The notes beneath the pieces were generated by a model that was not told the DNA's origin, searched no databases, and saw only the letters and a program-made list of their open reading frames with translations. From Listeria ivanovii subsp. londoniensis (GTDB taxonomy: Bacteria > Bacillota > Bacilli > Lactobacillales > Listeriaceae), in contig NZ_CP009576.1 in NCBI RefSeq assembly GCF_000763495.1, positions 186,001-250,000 on the forward strand: a stretch of 64,000 nucleotides of DNA, read 5' to 3'. Shown piece by piece: positions 42,339-53,800 of the stretch; the stretch's first letter is position 1, and every line of letters starts with the position of its first letter. Made by a program: the position numbers and the translations under genes.

Positions 42339-43415
42339 ATGAAAATCACAAAAATAAAAACGCGCATCTTGCCAATTCAACTTAGTGAAACGTTTAAGAC
42401 GGCGCTTAGAGAAGTAAGTCATGTAAATGTGGTGCGAGTATATATCCACTTTGATAATGGAATAATTGGGATAGGTGAAGCAGCTCCGACTCATGTAATA
42501 ACTGGAGATACAGAAGCGAGTATTATAAGTGCAATAAATGACATTTTCGCTCCGTTTCTAATCGGGCGTGAATTGGATGAAGAATTGACCATTTTAGATG
42601 AAATGAAACTACTTTTAATACATAATACAAGTACGAAAGCGGCGGTAGACATTGCGCTACATGATGCTTTGGCGAAAGCGAGTTCCAAACCACTATATGA
42701 ATTTCTTGGTGGCGGGAATCCGAGGCTTGAAACCGATTATACAATAAGTATTGGAACACCAGAAAAAATGGTCCATGATGCAGAAACAAAAGTAAGAGAG
42801 GGGTTTCGGTCGCTTAAAATTAAACTTGGACTTGATCCGGTGGAGGTAGAAGTCGCGAAGATTAGGAAAATAAATGATGCTTTAAGGGGGAAAATACCAT
42901 TTCGGATTGATGCCAATCAAGGTTGGACAGCCGATGAGGCAATACAAATTTTACATGAATGGCACGATATTCCAATTGATTTCGTTGAACAACCCGTGAA
43001 AAGTTGGGATTTTGCGGGAATGGCGAAAGTGACTGCGCATACAAATATTCCCATTATGGCGGACGAGAGTTTATTCGGGATTCATGATGCGAAACGTCTT
43101 CTGGACGAAAAATGTTGCGACTTGTTAAACATTAAATTGATGAAAAGCTCCGGAATTAAAGAAGCTCGAATTATTCACAATTTAGCGAGCGAATATAACG
43201 TGGGCTGTATGATTGGAACGATGATTGAAGGCTATGCAAGTTTATCAGCTGCAGCCCATTTTGCAGCGGCATCCAAACAAGTGAAATTTTATGACTTAGA
43301 TGTACCGTTTATGTGGAATCTACATGGTAAAAATATAGCTGATATCGGGCTGGAAATCGGTCAAGGTCAAGTGCTTCTGACAGAAGAAAGCGGTATTGGA
43401 ATTCCAGCATACTAA
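42339..43415 (+). CDS. L-Ala-D/L-Glu epimerase (dipeptide epimerase, YkfB-like)
   Basis: 358 residues, enolase superfamily, muconate-lactonising subgroup. The KxK motif is at Lys160-x-Lys162, metal ligands are Asp191 (RIDANQGW), Glu217 (VEQP) and Asp242 (MADES), and the second-side base is Lys266 (NIKLMKSSG). This set corresponds to B. subtilis YkfB and E. coli YcjG, which turn L-Ala-D-Glu from murein into L-Ala-L-Glu. GGAGTAAAGGAG precedes ATG. It is first in a five-gene operon of muropeptide enzymes. Confidence 0.92.
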   Translation: MKITKIKTRILPIQLSETFKTALREVSHVNVVRVYIHFDNGIIGIGEAAPTHVITGDTEASIISAINDIFAPFLIGRELDEELTILDEMKLLLIHNTSTKAAVDIALHDALAKASSKPLYEFLGGGNPRLETDYTISIGTPEKMVHDAETKVREGFRSLKIKLGLDPVEVEVAKIRKINDALRGKIPFRIDANQGWTADEAIQILHEWHDIPIDFVEQPVKSWDFAGMAKVTAHTNIPIMADESLFGIHDAKRLLDEKCCDLLNIKLMKSSGIKEARIIHNLASEYNVGCMIGTMIEGYASLSAAAHFAAASKQVKFYDLDVPFMWNLHGKNIADIGLEIGQGQVLLTEESGIGIPAY

Positions 43416-43431
43416 TGAGAGAAGGGATATT

Positions 43432-44310
43432 ATGAACAAAGTGGTTAGCCAAAGTAATGCTTTTCTTTGGAGAAAGAATGAAATGAATCCAGTTTTGGAA
43501 AGTATTTTAAAAACGAGAAAAACAAGTGACTTAGTTCAGGTGACAAAAGAAGATGCAATGAAACTTTATGATGACAGCCTCGTGGACTCAGATTTACTTT
43601 ATAATGATTTGGTAATTATTGATAAAACGGAAGGTGAATGGGCAAAAGTGGTCGTACCTTCGCAACACAGTTTCCTTGATGAACGCGGTTATCCGGGTTG
43701 GATGCTCCTGGAAGATTTGATGGATATAGACGAAAAAGCAAGCAATGACAAAAAGTTAGCTGTTGTCGTACCAAAAACGCAAATTAGTTATGAAGATGGG
43801 ACGATTCGTGAAGTATCATTTGGAACGCTTTTTTCTAAATTGGCTGAGTCCGAAAATCATTATACGATTGAAACACCTCATGGTCCAGCAACTATTTCAC
43901 AGACAGATGTCGCGCTCCAAAATGAACCACGTGAAAATATTGGCGTTGAAGTTGTTCAAATGGCGCTCCAATTTCTTGATTTACCATATGTTTGGGCGGG
44001 TATTAGTAGCGCTGGTTTTGACTGTTCCGGTTTTGCATTTACACTTTATCGCACTTGCGGGAAATACATTGGTCGTGATGCTACAGAGCAATCATTCGCA
44101 GGGGAAAAGATAGATTACGCAGATGCCGAACCAGGCGACTTACTATTTTTTGCATATGAAGAAGGAAAGGGCGATGTCCATCATGTTGGAGTATACATGG
44201 GAAATGACGAAATGATTCATTCGCAAACGCCGGGTTCCAAAGTAATTCTAACCAAAATTACTGGGAGCAAATATGAACCAGAGCTTTGTGTTATATCGAG
44301 GCATCGCTAA
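43432..44310 (+). CDS. NlpC/P60 gamma-D-Glu-diamino acid endopeptidase (YkfC-like)
   Basis: 292 residues from ATG 43432 (GAAGGG upstream). The N-terminal region (about 1-165) should hold SH3b-type domains, and the catalytic domain has Cys198 (GFDCSGF), His251 (DVHHVGVY) and His263 (MIHSQTPGSKV), spaced exactly as in B. subtilis YkfC. There is no signal peptide, so it works in the cytoplasm on imported murein peptides, releasing L-Ala-D-Glu for the epimerase. Confidence 0.9.
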   Translation: MNKVVSQSNAFLWRKNEMNPVLESILKTRKTSDLVQVTKEDAMKLYDDSLVDSDLLYNDLVIIDKTEGEWAKVVVPSQHSFLDERGYPGWMLLEDLMDIDEKASNDKKLAVVVPKTQISYEDGTIREVSFGTLFSKLAESENHYTIETPHGPATISQTDVALQNEPRENIGVEVVQMALQFLDLPYVWAGISSAGFDCSGFAFTLYRTCGKYIGRDATEQSFAGEKIDYADAEPGDLLFFAYEEGKGDVHHVGVYMGNDEMIHSQTPGSKVILTKITGSKYEPELCVISRHR

Positions 44311-44325
44311 AAAAGGGGTGATAGT

Positions 44326-45105
44326 TTGAATACATATATGGAAATCAACAAAACTTACGAGATGATTGACTCAAAGGCACTATATATTTCAGACGAAAAA
44401 CAGATGCTTTTTGCGGAAAATGAAAATCAGCTTTATACAGCAGCAAGTGTTATTAAACTACCCATTTATTTGTATTTTTTCGAAAAGATTAGCAAGGGGG
44501 AACTAGATCTGCAGACGGAAATCCAGCTATCATCTGATAGTGTAGTGGCAGGCGCAGGAATCATTCAAATACTTCCTCAGAAAAGAACTTGGCGACTAGA
44601 AGAATTATTGCATTTGATGATTGCGATTTCTGATAATACTGCTACTAATCAGTTAATAGAACTAGCTTCACTTCAAGAGCTACAAGCATGGCTGGGTAAA
44701 AAAGGCTGGGAGAAAAGCGTCCGAATAGAACGTAAAATGATGGATTTTAAATCTGCAGGGGAAAATAAAATTACTGCCAAGTTAGCTGTAACTATTTTTC
44801 AAGAAATGATGAAGCTAACCAAGAAGTACCCTAATCTAACTGAAACTATCCGCCGTCCATTTTTGAATCAGCAGCATCGCTCGAATTTAACGGGTACTTT
44901 GGAAGAAGCGGGAATCGCAGGGCTTCAGATGTTAAATAAGACTGGAGAATTAAAAGATATTCAGCATGATGTTGCCATTTTTGAATACCAGGGAGAAATA
45001 AGATTTGTGGCGGCACTTACAAATAATACGGGACTTGAAGCGAACGCGACGGCTTGGATGCAGACAGTAGGGAAACAAGTATTTGCTCAAATAAATCAAA
45101 AATAG
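44326..45105 (+). CDS. Class A beta-lactamase-fold serine hydrolase
   Basis: 259 residues, TTG start 6 bases after AAAGGGGTG (ATG at 44338 is an alternative). Motifs: Ser41-x-x-Lys44 (SVIK), SDN at 102-104, and KTG at 205-207. No signal peptide or lipobox is present, so it is cytoplasmic and unlikely to give beta-lactam resistance. Within this operon it more plausibly acts as a peptidase or amidase on D-amino-acid-containing murein peptides, for example as an LD- or DD-peptidase; that is inference from context. Confidence 0.8.
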   Translation: MNTYMEINKTYEMIDSKALYISDEKQMLFAENENQLYTAASVIKLPIYLYFFEKISKGELDLQTEIQLSSDSVVAGAGIIQILPQKRTWRLEELLHLMIAISDNTATNQLIELASLQELQAWLGKKGWEKSVRIERKMMDFKSAGENKITAKLAVTIFQEMMKLTKKYPNLTETIRRPFLNQQHRSNLTGTLEEAGIAGLQMLNKTGELKDIQHDVAIFEYQGEIRFVAALTNNTGLEANATAWMQTVGKQVFAQINQK

Positions 45106-45117
45106 GGAGGAAACAAA

Positions 45118-46767
45118 ATGAAAAAAAGATTAGCACTTTTGTTTATCATGATTCTATCGATAGCTACTTTTTTAATGGCATGTGGAGGAAACAAAGATGA
45201 AGCAACGAAGTCACAAGGTAAAAAAACGCTGAAAATCATGGAAAATGCTGAAGTTTCTTCCATGGATTCAACGCTTTCGCAAGACGTTCCTAGTTTTACC
45301 GAACAAGGACAAGTTTTTGAAGGCTTATACACGTTAAATGATAAGGATCAAGCAGTGCCAGCTGTTGCAAAAGATATGCCAACGCTAAGTGATGACCAAA
45401 AAACATATACCATCCAATTACGGAAAGATGCTAAGTGGTCGAATGGAACAAAAGTTACTGCCAACGATTTCATTTTTGCATGGAAAAAACTGGCTAATCC
45501 TGATACAGCTGCTCAGTACTCCTTTTTACTTGATGGGACAGTAGAAAATGGCACAGATGTAATAAGTGGGAAGAAAAGTGTTGATGAATTAGGCGTAAAG
45601 GCGCTGGATGATTACACCATTGAAATTAAACTCGAACAACCAGTACCCTACTTCACATCACTACTTGCTTTTAACTCGTTTTATCCTCAAAATGAAGAAT
45701 ACGTCAATGAGCAAGGCGATAAATATGCGCAAAGTAGTGAAAATATGATTTATAATGGTCCTTTTACAATGAAAAGTTGGACTAATACAGAAAAAGAATG
45801 GACGCTCGAAAAAAATCCGGAATACTGGGATAAAAAGAATGTAAAATCCGACAAATTGGAAGTAACGGTTGTAAAAGCACCAAATACAGCGGTTAATTTA
45901 TACGATACGGGAAAACTGGATGTAGCAACACTTTCAGGAGATTACGCATCACAAAAAAGCAACGATAAAGACTATCACTCTGAACTGGATGCTTATGTGA
46001 CCCATTTGAAATTAAATCAAGCAATCGATGGAAAGAAAACACCACTTGCAAATGAAAACTTGCGAAAAGCACTATCCCTTGCAGTAAACAAAGAATCACT
46101 TACCAAGAAAATTTTAGCAGATGGATCCAAAGCGATTTACGGATATGTTCCAGAAAAATTTGTCACCAACCCAGAAACAGGCGAAGATTTCCGTAAAGAA
46201 AGTGGCGACTATATGAAACAAGATGGAACGGAAGCCAAAACTTACTTTGAAAAAGCAAAACAAGAACTCGGCGGCGGTGAAATTACTGTTGAGCTGCTAA
46301 ATTCAGATTTAGAATCTAGTAAAAAAGTAGGGGAATACCTTCAGAGTCAACTGGAAACAGCTTTGCCGGGGCTTAAAATAAACTTGAAAACCGTTCCTAA
46401 AAAGAACTTACTTCAATTAACACGTGAACAAAATTATGAAATCGTTCTTTCTAATTGGGGACCCGATTTCCAGGATCCACTAACGTTCTTAGGAAACTAT
46501 ACAACCGGTAATACTTACAATGCGAGTGGCTATTCAAGCGCTGATTACGATAAAATGATTAAAGCAACCTCGACAACGCTTGCAACTGAGCCAGAAAAAC
46601 GCTGGGAAACATTCATTGATGCAGAGAAACGACTTATCGAAACAGATGCAGCGATGATTCCACTTTATCAAACGGCTGTATGTAATTTGAAAAAAGACAC
46701 AGTCAAAGGAATTGTTCACCATAATTTTGGAACAAGTTTTTCCTATAAAGGTGCATATGTAGAGTAA
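45118..46767 (+). CDS. Oligopeptide/murein-peptide solute-binding lipoprotein (OppA/MppA-like)
   Basis: 549 residues, SBP family 5. The lipobox FLMAC gives Cys22; WSNGTKVTANDFIFAWKKLANP is the family signature. Placement among muropeptide enzymes suggests it binds murein tripeptides or tetrapeptides, as E. coli MppA does. No permease or ATPase gene is nearby, so it should feed a general Opp permease coded elsewhere. It is a paralogue of the protein at 33638-35293. Confidence 0.85.
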   Translation: MKKRLALLFIMILSIATFLMACGGNKDEATKSQGKKTLKIMENAEVSSMDSTLSQDVPSFTEQGQVFEGLYTLNDKDQAVPAVAKDMPTLSDDQKTYTIQLRKDAKWSNGTKVTANDFIFAWKKLANPDTAAQYSFLLDGTVENGTDVISGKKSVDELGVKALDDYTIEIKLEQPVPYFTSLLAFNSFYPQNEEYVNEQGDKYAQSSENMIYNGPFTMKSWTNTEKEWTLEKNPEYWDKKNVKSDKLEVTVVKAPNTAVNLYDTGKLDVATLSGDYASQKSNDKDYHSELDAYVTHLKLNQAIDGKKTPLANENLRKALSLAVNKESLTKKILADGSKAIYGYVPEKFVTNPETGEDFRKESGDYMKQDGTEAKTYFEKAKQELGGGEITVELLNSDLESSKKVGEYLQSQLETALPGLKINLKTVPKKNLLQLTREQNYEIVLSNWGPDFQDPLTFLGNYTTGNTYNASGYSSADYDKMIKATSTTLATEPEKRWETFIDAEKRLIETDAAMIPLYQTAVCNLKKDTVKGIVHHNFGTSFSYKGAYVE

Positions 46768-46782
46768 AAGGAGAGAGAAAAA

Positions 46783-47601
46783 ATGAAACTTTGGATTTCA
46801 GTAGATATGGAAGGTATAAATGGCCTCCCAGATGATACTTTTGTAGATTCTAGTATGCGAAATTACACTAGAGGACAAAAGTTAATGACCAGCGAAACTA
46901 ACTGGGTAGTGGAAGAAGCTCTCAAAGCTGGCTATGACGATATTTTGGTGAACGATAGCCATTCCAAAATGAATAATATTTTGATTGAAGATTTACACGA
47001 AGAAGCACGGTTAATTACTGGTGATGTGAAGCCGTTTTCGATGGTACAGGGACTGGATGCAAGTGCGGATGCAGCGATTTTTGTAGGATATCACTCGCGC
47101 GCGGGACGACCAGGAGTGATGAGCCATTCAATGACTTCTGGTGTTAGGAATTTCTACATTAATGATGTTGCGATTGGAGAATTTGGTTTAAACGCATACG
47201 TCGCAGGAGCATTCGGTGTTCCAGTTATTCTTGTCGCTGGCGATGATTGTATTGCTCGCGAGGCGAAAGAGTTAATACCTGGAATAGAAACAGCTGTCGT
47301 TAAAGAAGCCGTTTCTAGATCTGCTGCAATAGCTTTCTCACTAGCAAAATCAGAACAAATCATTCGTGAAAAAGTAGCAGTAGCTTTACAAAATAAACAA
47401 GCAATAGTGCTTACTCCGCCGGAAAAACCAGTCTTGAAGATAGCGTTTTGTAATTACGGACAAGCGGAATGGGCTGCGCTTGTACCAAGAACGAAAATAA
47501 TCGATGAGACGACGGTTCAATTCGAAGCAAACGATATTTTAGAAGCCTATCAAGCGATGGTTGCAATGACTGAACTCGCGATGAAATGCGCTTTTTCTTA
47601 A
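46783..47601 (+). CDS. dppA: D-aminopeptidase, M55 family (DppA-like)
   Basis: 272 residues. Zinc ligands Asp8 and Glu10 (SVDMEG), His60 (NDSH), His104 (GYHSRAG) and Glu133 (IGEFG) fall at the same residue numbers as in B. subtilis DppA; His115 is also present. The enzyme removes N-terminal D-amino acids such as D-Ala from D-Ala-D-Ala. It is the last gene of the operon, completing the breakdown of imported murein peptides to amino acids. Confidence 0.9.
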   Translation: MKLWISVDMEGINGLPDDTFVDSSMRNYTRGQKLMTSETNWVVEEALKAGYDDILVNDSHSKMNNILIEDLHEEARLITGDVKPFSMVQGLDASADAAIFVGYHSRAGRPGVMSHSMTSGVRNFYINDVAIGEFGLNAYVAGAFGVPVILVAGDDCIAREAKELIPGIETAVVKEAVSRSAAIAFSLAKSEQIIREKVAVALQNKQAIVLTPPEKPVLKIAFCNYGQAEWAALVPRTKIIDETTVQFEANDILEAYQAMVAMTELAMKCAFS

Positions 47602-47606
47602 TGTAG

Positions 47607-47639
47607 AAAGAAGACACTTTGATGTTGTCTTCTTTTTTT
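47607..47639 (+). terminator. Terminator of the murein-peptide recycling operon
   Basis: AAAGAAGACA pairs with TGTCTTCTTT, followed by T-rich sequence. Confidence 0.88.
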
Positions 47640-47830
47640 GTCTAAAATGTGTCCAAAACACTTGATATTTTATGTCGAATTTATGGATAGAATTTTATTA
47701 TTTGTTCTTTTTAAATGAAAGCGATTTAATTGCATGTACAGCCTGTTGTCCTGCTTGTAATATATATGAATAGAGTCATTTTTACGAAAAAAATTTAACT
47801 CAGAAAAAATACTAGAGGAGAGAATTTTTT

Positions 47831-50800
47831 ATGACAAAAGCAAACCCAATGCGGCGTTACATGTTATTAACACTAGCCTTTTTCTTATTACTTGGCCAAT
47901 TGAATTTAGCACCTATTCATGCGTTAGCAAAAGAAAATGGCAATGAGGATCTTTCATATGAAGTTCAAAAAGAGCTATCAAACGATAAAAAGAAAGCTAC
48001 CCTTAAAATAAAAGTAACACCCAAAGATGAAAAAGCAACCATTTTAGCGGTAAAATCTCCTGATGGCAAGAAAACAGAAGGACAAGAAGCGACTTATACA
48101 GCAGAAAAAAATGGTAAGGTAGAGTTCTTAATCACTTATCAAAATATGACTGATGAAAAAGGGAACCCAGAAATAAAAACGTATACAGCTTCTTATGAAG
48201 TTAGTGAGATAATTTCTGGTGAAGAAGTAAATAAAGATTCAGAAACCAAAAATACAACAAACCAAGAGAACAAAGACAAACAATCTAATTCTGATACGAA
48301 AATCAACAATAAACTTCTAAAATCAGGGCAGACAAATGTAACTTTAAGCATACCAGACTATAACCAAATCGCTTGGAGTAATGGTAATATCAAAACAGTT
48401 ACCGCGACAGTAGAATTCGGCGACAGCACTACTTCAGGAAAAAAAGTGAATTTTACTTTACCAGATGGAATGCGTTTTGTTTCCCTTCCTGTACCAAGTA
48501 ACTACAAAGCTACTAGTAATGTGGATTCCAATGTTTTAAATTATTTAGGCGCGAGTGATCCGCTTGGAATCGCAACTACATCTGTGTCAGTTCCTAGTAA
48601 AGAATCTGGATACAATAGTCCAACCTATGGAACAGTGAGCTACGAACTAAGTCCAGGTACAGAAAAAGCGAGTTTTACTTTTTTAGTTCGGGTAGATGCT
48701 ACGAAATATTATGGAGGAAAAGATTTAGAGACACCAATTAAAACAGAAGTATTCCTTGGAGAAGAAAGCACACCGATTGCTTCCGCCGAACAAGCGATTC
48801 ACGCAGAAGGAAACAAAGTGGTCGGTTACGCGAACCAAGACCATGTGAAAACTATGTTCCGCTATTGGTATGAAACCCAAACAATAGCTGAATCTGTAGC
48901 AAGCACAGATACAGAAACTTCTTATAATTATACAAAGACTTATTCCCTGGTCAACGGTTTAAATCAATTAGACGATCGCGGAACAACCAATTATATTCCC
49001 AAAAATGTAACGATGACACTTTATTACCCAGAAGGTATGGAATATGCTGGACTTTCTGATGCCTCGGGAAATAATGTTACAGCAAATAGTAATAGAATTA
49101 TCACACCTTATCCAAGCGAGCATAAGGTTGTCGTGGAACTAAAACAACCAGCCTACAATGCATTTGCGGTGAAATATAAAATACCTAAGGGCACGGCAGT
49201 GGGAACATATAGCTCACCTAAAGTTTCGCATGCAGTTACTACAACATATGATGGAAAGGTTTTTGAGTCTGATGCACTAACTAATAATTCAGCGGACTTA
49301 ACCACAAAAGCTTCACTCGACACATGTAAAGTCGTTGATACTGTTGTAAATAAAATGACTGTAACAGGATCAAATAGATGTATCAATCCTGATAATGAAA
49401 CGTGGGCGGGGAGCATCCAGGTTACAAATAAAACAACGGCTGGAATGAAGACAAATCAAGTATACCAAATTCAGTTTGATCCTAATTGGGAAGCCTATAC
49501 AGTTAATTTGCCTTTTGATGGAAGGCTTTCAGGAAATAAAATAACGGATATTCAGTATAAAACAAACTTGAATACTAATTATCGAACTTATAATGGTGGC
49601 ACTCCGCCTTTAACAGGAAATAAGCGAATGGCGGTTTTAGAATCAACTGCAGTTGGGCTTCAAGAAGGAGAATATTTTACAGAAGTGAAAGCCAACGTGG
49701 GGAATTTTTCTTCTGGATTCGTTAGTACAGATCCTTCAGCCGGTTTTAGAGCAACCTCGACAACTTCATATGGAATGGTTAAGCCAGGTATCACCTCAGT
49801 GGAGTTTAAGGGAGCAATTTGGGATGCTGAAGATGAAGCGAACACAAAAGCTTCTGGTGTCTCTAGTTATAGTGTTTCCAATACAATTACCAGCGCTGCC
49901 AATGGAACGGCCTCTTTTTATAACAAAGCAGGTTCAGCCATTAAGGTAGCAAGTGCGGGAGATACTGTTACGACTAAAGCGAGCTTACTTTTATTTGATT
50001 ACCCCTATGGAACGAGAACTGTAATCAATAATCCAGAAGTTTACCTTCATGAGATAGATGGAACTTCCATAAACCCATCTACTATTAGACTAACTAATCA
50101 AGATGGAAAAGAAGTTACTTTTTCAATTAAGCAAGAAACAGCAAATAATGGAAATAAAGTCTATGTATTAAAGACAACAGACGTGACTGTAGGTACATTT
50201 GTCGGTTATCCATACAAAACACAGTATTTAAATCTTAGTTATGACACGACCTTCGATGTAACTCTTGATAAAAGCATTGATATGGATATCCAAGACGTAC
50301 TTGCTTGGGGAGGATCAAATATTACTTCCGCAATCGGTTCAAATAGTTTCTTAGATACCGGACTAGACGTGAACCAAAACGGCAAAGACAATGAAAAACT
50401 ACTTTCCGTCAACAGTAGCGCGCTAAGCATCCCCAAACAAGACACCGTCACCGTAGAAACGTTCCTAAGCGTCGCCGGTGAAGGCGCCAAAGCTGCCTAC
50501 GTGGAAGGGGATGACAGCACTGCTTCCTACTTTACTCCAGGAACCAACGCAGACTATACGGTCCAAGTCACCAATACTTCTAGCGCCGAAGCAAGCACAT
50601 TTGAACTCTATATTCCAATCCCGAAAACAGGGCAAAACTTCGGATCCAAATTCCAAAATGACGCCTTCAAATGGGACATGAAACTAAGCGATGCTATCCA
50701 TATCACCTCCGAACAACAAGCGCAGTTCGACGTGAGTTACGCAACCGAAGCGACCGCAGATAATTACGATTCAACTAGCCTATATAGCGCTACCGTATCC

Positions 50801-53800
50801 GACTATGAAAAAGTCAATATGGTCCGTATCAACGTTAAAACACAAATCAACGCCGGTGAAACTCAGACCTTCCAAGTCCCACTCCAAGTAAACGAAACTT
50901 TTGATTCGGCCAATGAAGGAAATAAAATCAGTGAGCGGGATGTCTACAACCCGTATTATCGGGTGATTACGAATACATTCTCCGGGTCATTAGCCGGCAC
51001 GAAAGTAGGGGCGGAACTCGTGATTGGCGAAGTCGCTGGGACATTATTTAACGACAAAGATGCCAACGGACTCTTGGAAAAAACGAAAGGCGATGAAGTC
51101 CTCACTAGCGAAACTGTCGAACTTTACAAATGGAATAGCACCACTTCCGCCTATGAACCAGCAACGAAAAATGGGGAGAACATCACCGCCAAAACCGATG
51201 CCAACGGCGCCTATACGTTTGATTATACTTCCGACGTAGGGTACGGTAATTACGCTGTGAAATTCCCAGACAAAGCAGGGTATCAGTATACGTTGAAAAA
51301 TGTCGGGAAAGATACGTCTATTGATAGCGACGTCCCCTACAGTGGCACTGATAAAGGTTGGGCGAAAAACATTGATCCCACACGGCCTACTTCTCAGTCC
51401 ATCAATGCGGGTTATTACGCCTATACACCAGCGCAAGATTTGAAAGTCAATTTAAATGAGAAACGCGTACAAACCGGACGAAGCTTGGAGATTACCTTAC
51501 CAAAAGTAGCCTCCACCAGCGGGCAAGCTGCCGAAGATACGATTGAACCAGCCTTCTTCCAAAATATCCAAGCAAGCACGAATGGATACAAGTGGACAAG
51601 CGCGAACACTAGCGTAGCGACGGTACAAACCTTAACAGACGGTTCTGCCGCTGTAGTAGGTGTTTCAGCTGGCAATAAAACAATCGCAGCGACCGATTTA
51701 ACGATTGCCCTGCAAGACATCTTTGGTACCGAACAAAGCTCCACAGCACCGGTCTATGTTACTTCTCCGGATGGAACCATTGTGCAACAAGCTGGTTTCA
51801 CCATGGGAGCGACCGATTTTTCGCTGGAATATAAAGCAGCTGTCGCATTAACCGATGCCCAGGCAGTAAGCCTCGCAAAAACAGCGGCCTTCGAAGAAGT
51901 GAAAAGTGGCGTTCAATCCAGTGCCCAAGATCGTTTAAGCTTCGTGCAAGTGAATCCAACACAATTAGCTGCCATCCAACATGGCGCGAAGCAAGGGGGG
52001 ACTTACCCACTCACCTATACCTTAGCGAAAGAGGGGAAGACCGTCGGAGTGACGATTTCCGTCACTGTGGCGCAAGATTTAACTACTGTCCATGCCCATA
52101 ATTCGACCTTGTATATCGGAGACACTTGGACAGCAGCGGATAACTTTGACAGTGCCATTGATAAAGAAGGAGATACCGTACCATTTAGCGATATCACCGT
52201 GTCTGGTAGCGTGGATACGAGTGTGGCAGGGACGTATCCGGTCATGTACAGCTATAACGGCGTATCCACCACGATTCAAGTGACCGTCAAAGATGACCTA
52301 ACCGCTGTGAATGCCCACGATTCAACCATTTATACCAGCGATACCTGGAGTGCCACAGACAATTTGGACAGCGTGCTCGATAAAGATGGCAACCCGGTTC
52401 CTTTAGCGAATGTCACCGTAACGGGAACGGTCAATACCCATCAAGCAGGAACGTATCACATCACGTATACCTATGCTGGCGCGTCGACCACGATTACCGT
52501 CACTGTCAAAGAAGATAAATCCGGTATTAGTGCCCATGATTCTGCTATTTATGTCGGAGATAGTTGGAGTGCCGCAGATAATTTCGATAGCGCCTTTGAT
52601 CAAGATGGCAACCTGATCGCTTTCGAAGCTATTCAAGTGACTGAAAAACCAACCGTGAATACGAACAAAGCAGGCACTTACCAAGTCACCTACAGCTACG
52701 GGAAAGTAGCACAAACGATTACCTTAACGGTCCAAGACATTCAAACTGCGGTGAATGCCCATGATTCAATTCTTTACATGGGTGACAGCTGGACCGCGGA
52801 AGATAACTTTGACAGCGCACGCGATAAAGACGGTCAATCCGTTCCTTTCTCGAACATCCAAGTAAGCGGTACAGTCGATACAGCACGAGCAGGGACCTAT
52901 CCGGTTACGTACAGCTATGACGGCGTATCCACGACGATTCAAGTAACCGTCAAAAATCCACAAACGGCCATCCACGCTCATGATTCTGTGCTATATACTG
53001 GAGACAGCTGGACTGCGAAAGATAACTTGGATAGCGCGACCGATAAAGACGGCAACGCCGTTTCGTATAAAGATATCACTGTAAGCGAAAACCCAGCGGT
53101 GGATCCGATGAAAGTGGGAGTATACGAAGTGACTTACAGCTATGACGGGATATCCACGACGATTCATGTGACCGTCGAACCAAGACAAACTAGCATTGCC
53201 GTTCATGATAGCACGATATATGCAGGCGACCCATGGACGGCAAAAACTAATTTCGATCAGGCCACGGACAAAAAAGGCAAGCCAGTCTCCTTCTCGGCGA
53301 TGACCGTCACAGGAACCGTGGACACCAACGTCCCAGGCACCTATGAAATTAGCTATAGCTACGATAGGGTTAAAGTCGTAGCGCATGTGACTGTCCTAAA
53401 AAACCAAGCTCAAATCACTGTGCAAGATAGCCATCTCCCAGTAGGGGGTAAATGGACCACGAAAGATAATTTCATCCAGGCAACTAACCGTGATGGAAAA
53501 GAAATCGCTTTTGAGGATGTACAAACAAGTGGCACCGTCCAACCAAACAAAGCAGGGAAATACCAGGTCACATACACCATCGATCCAAATGAAGGTACCG
53601 CAGATGCAGGCCAAAGCCAATTATCCGTCACGGCTACCATTCAAGTCGAAGACCCAAACAAGCCAAGTAGCCCTTCCGGAGGTGGGACGACCCCTTCAGG
53701 CAACAGCAACCATCAACACACCACTAACTACGAAGCCACCAAACCGCTACCCAAAACAGGGAATCAAACCGACCCTTGGCTAGTCTGGACAGGCCTTGGC

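Noticed and set aside
44326-45105. A beta-lactam resistance gene
   Set aside because: It has no signal peptide and lies within a murein-peptide catabolic operon, so a resistance role is not supported.
51044-53640. Several open frames opposite the giant LPXTG gene
   Set aside because: They arise from the repeat units and higher GC of the sense gene, repeat with the same period, and have no ribosome-binding sites.
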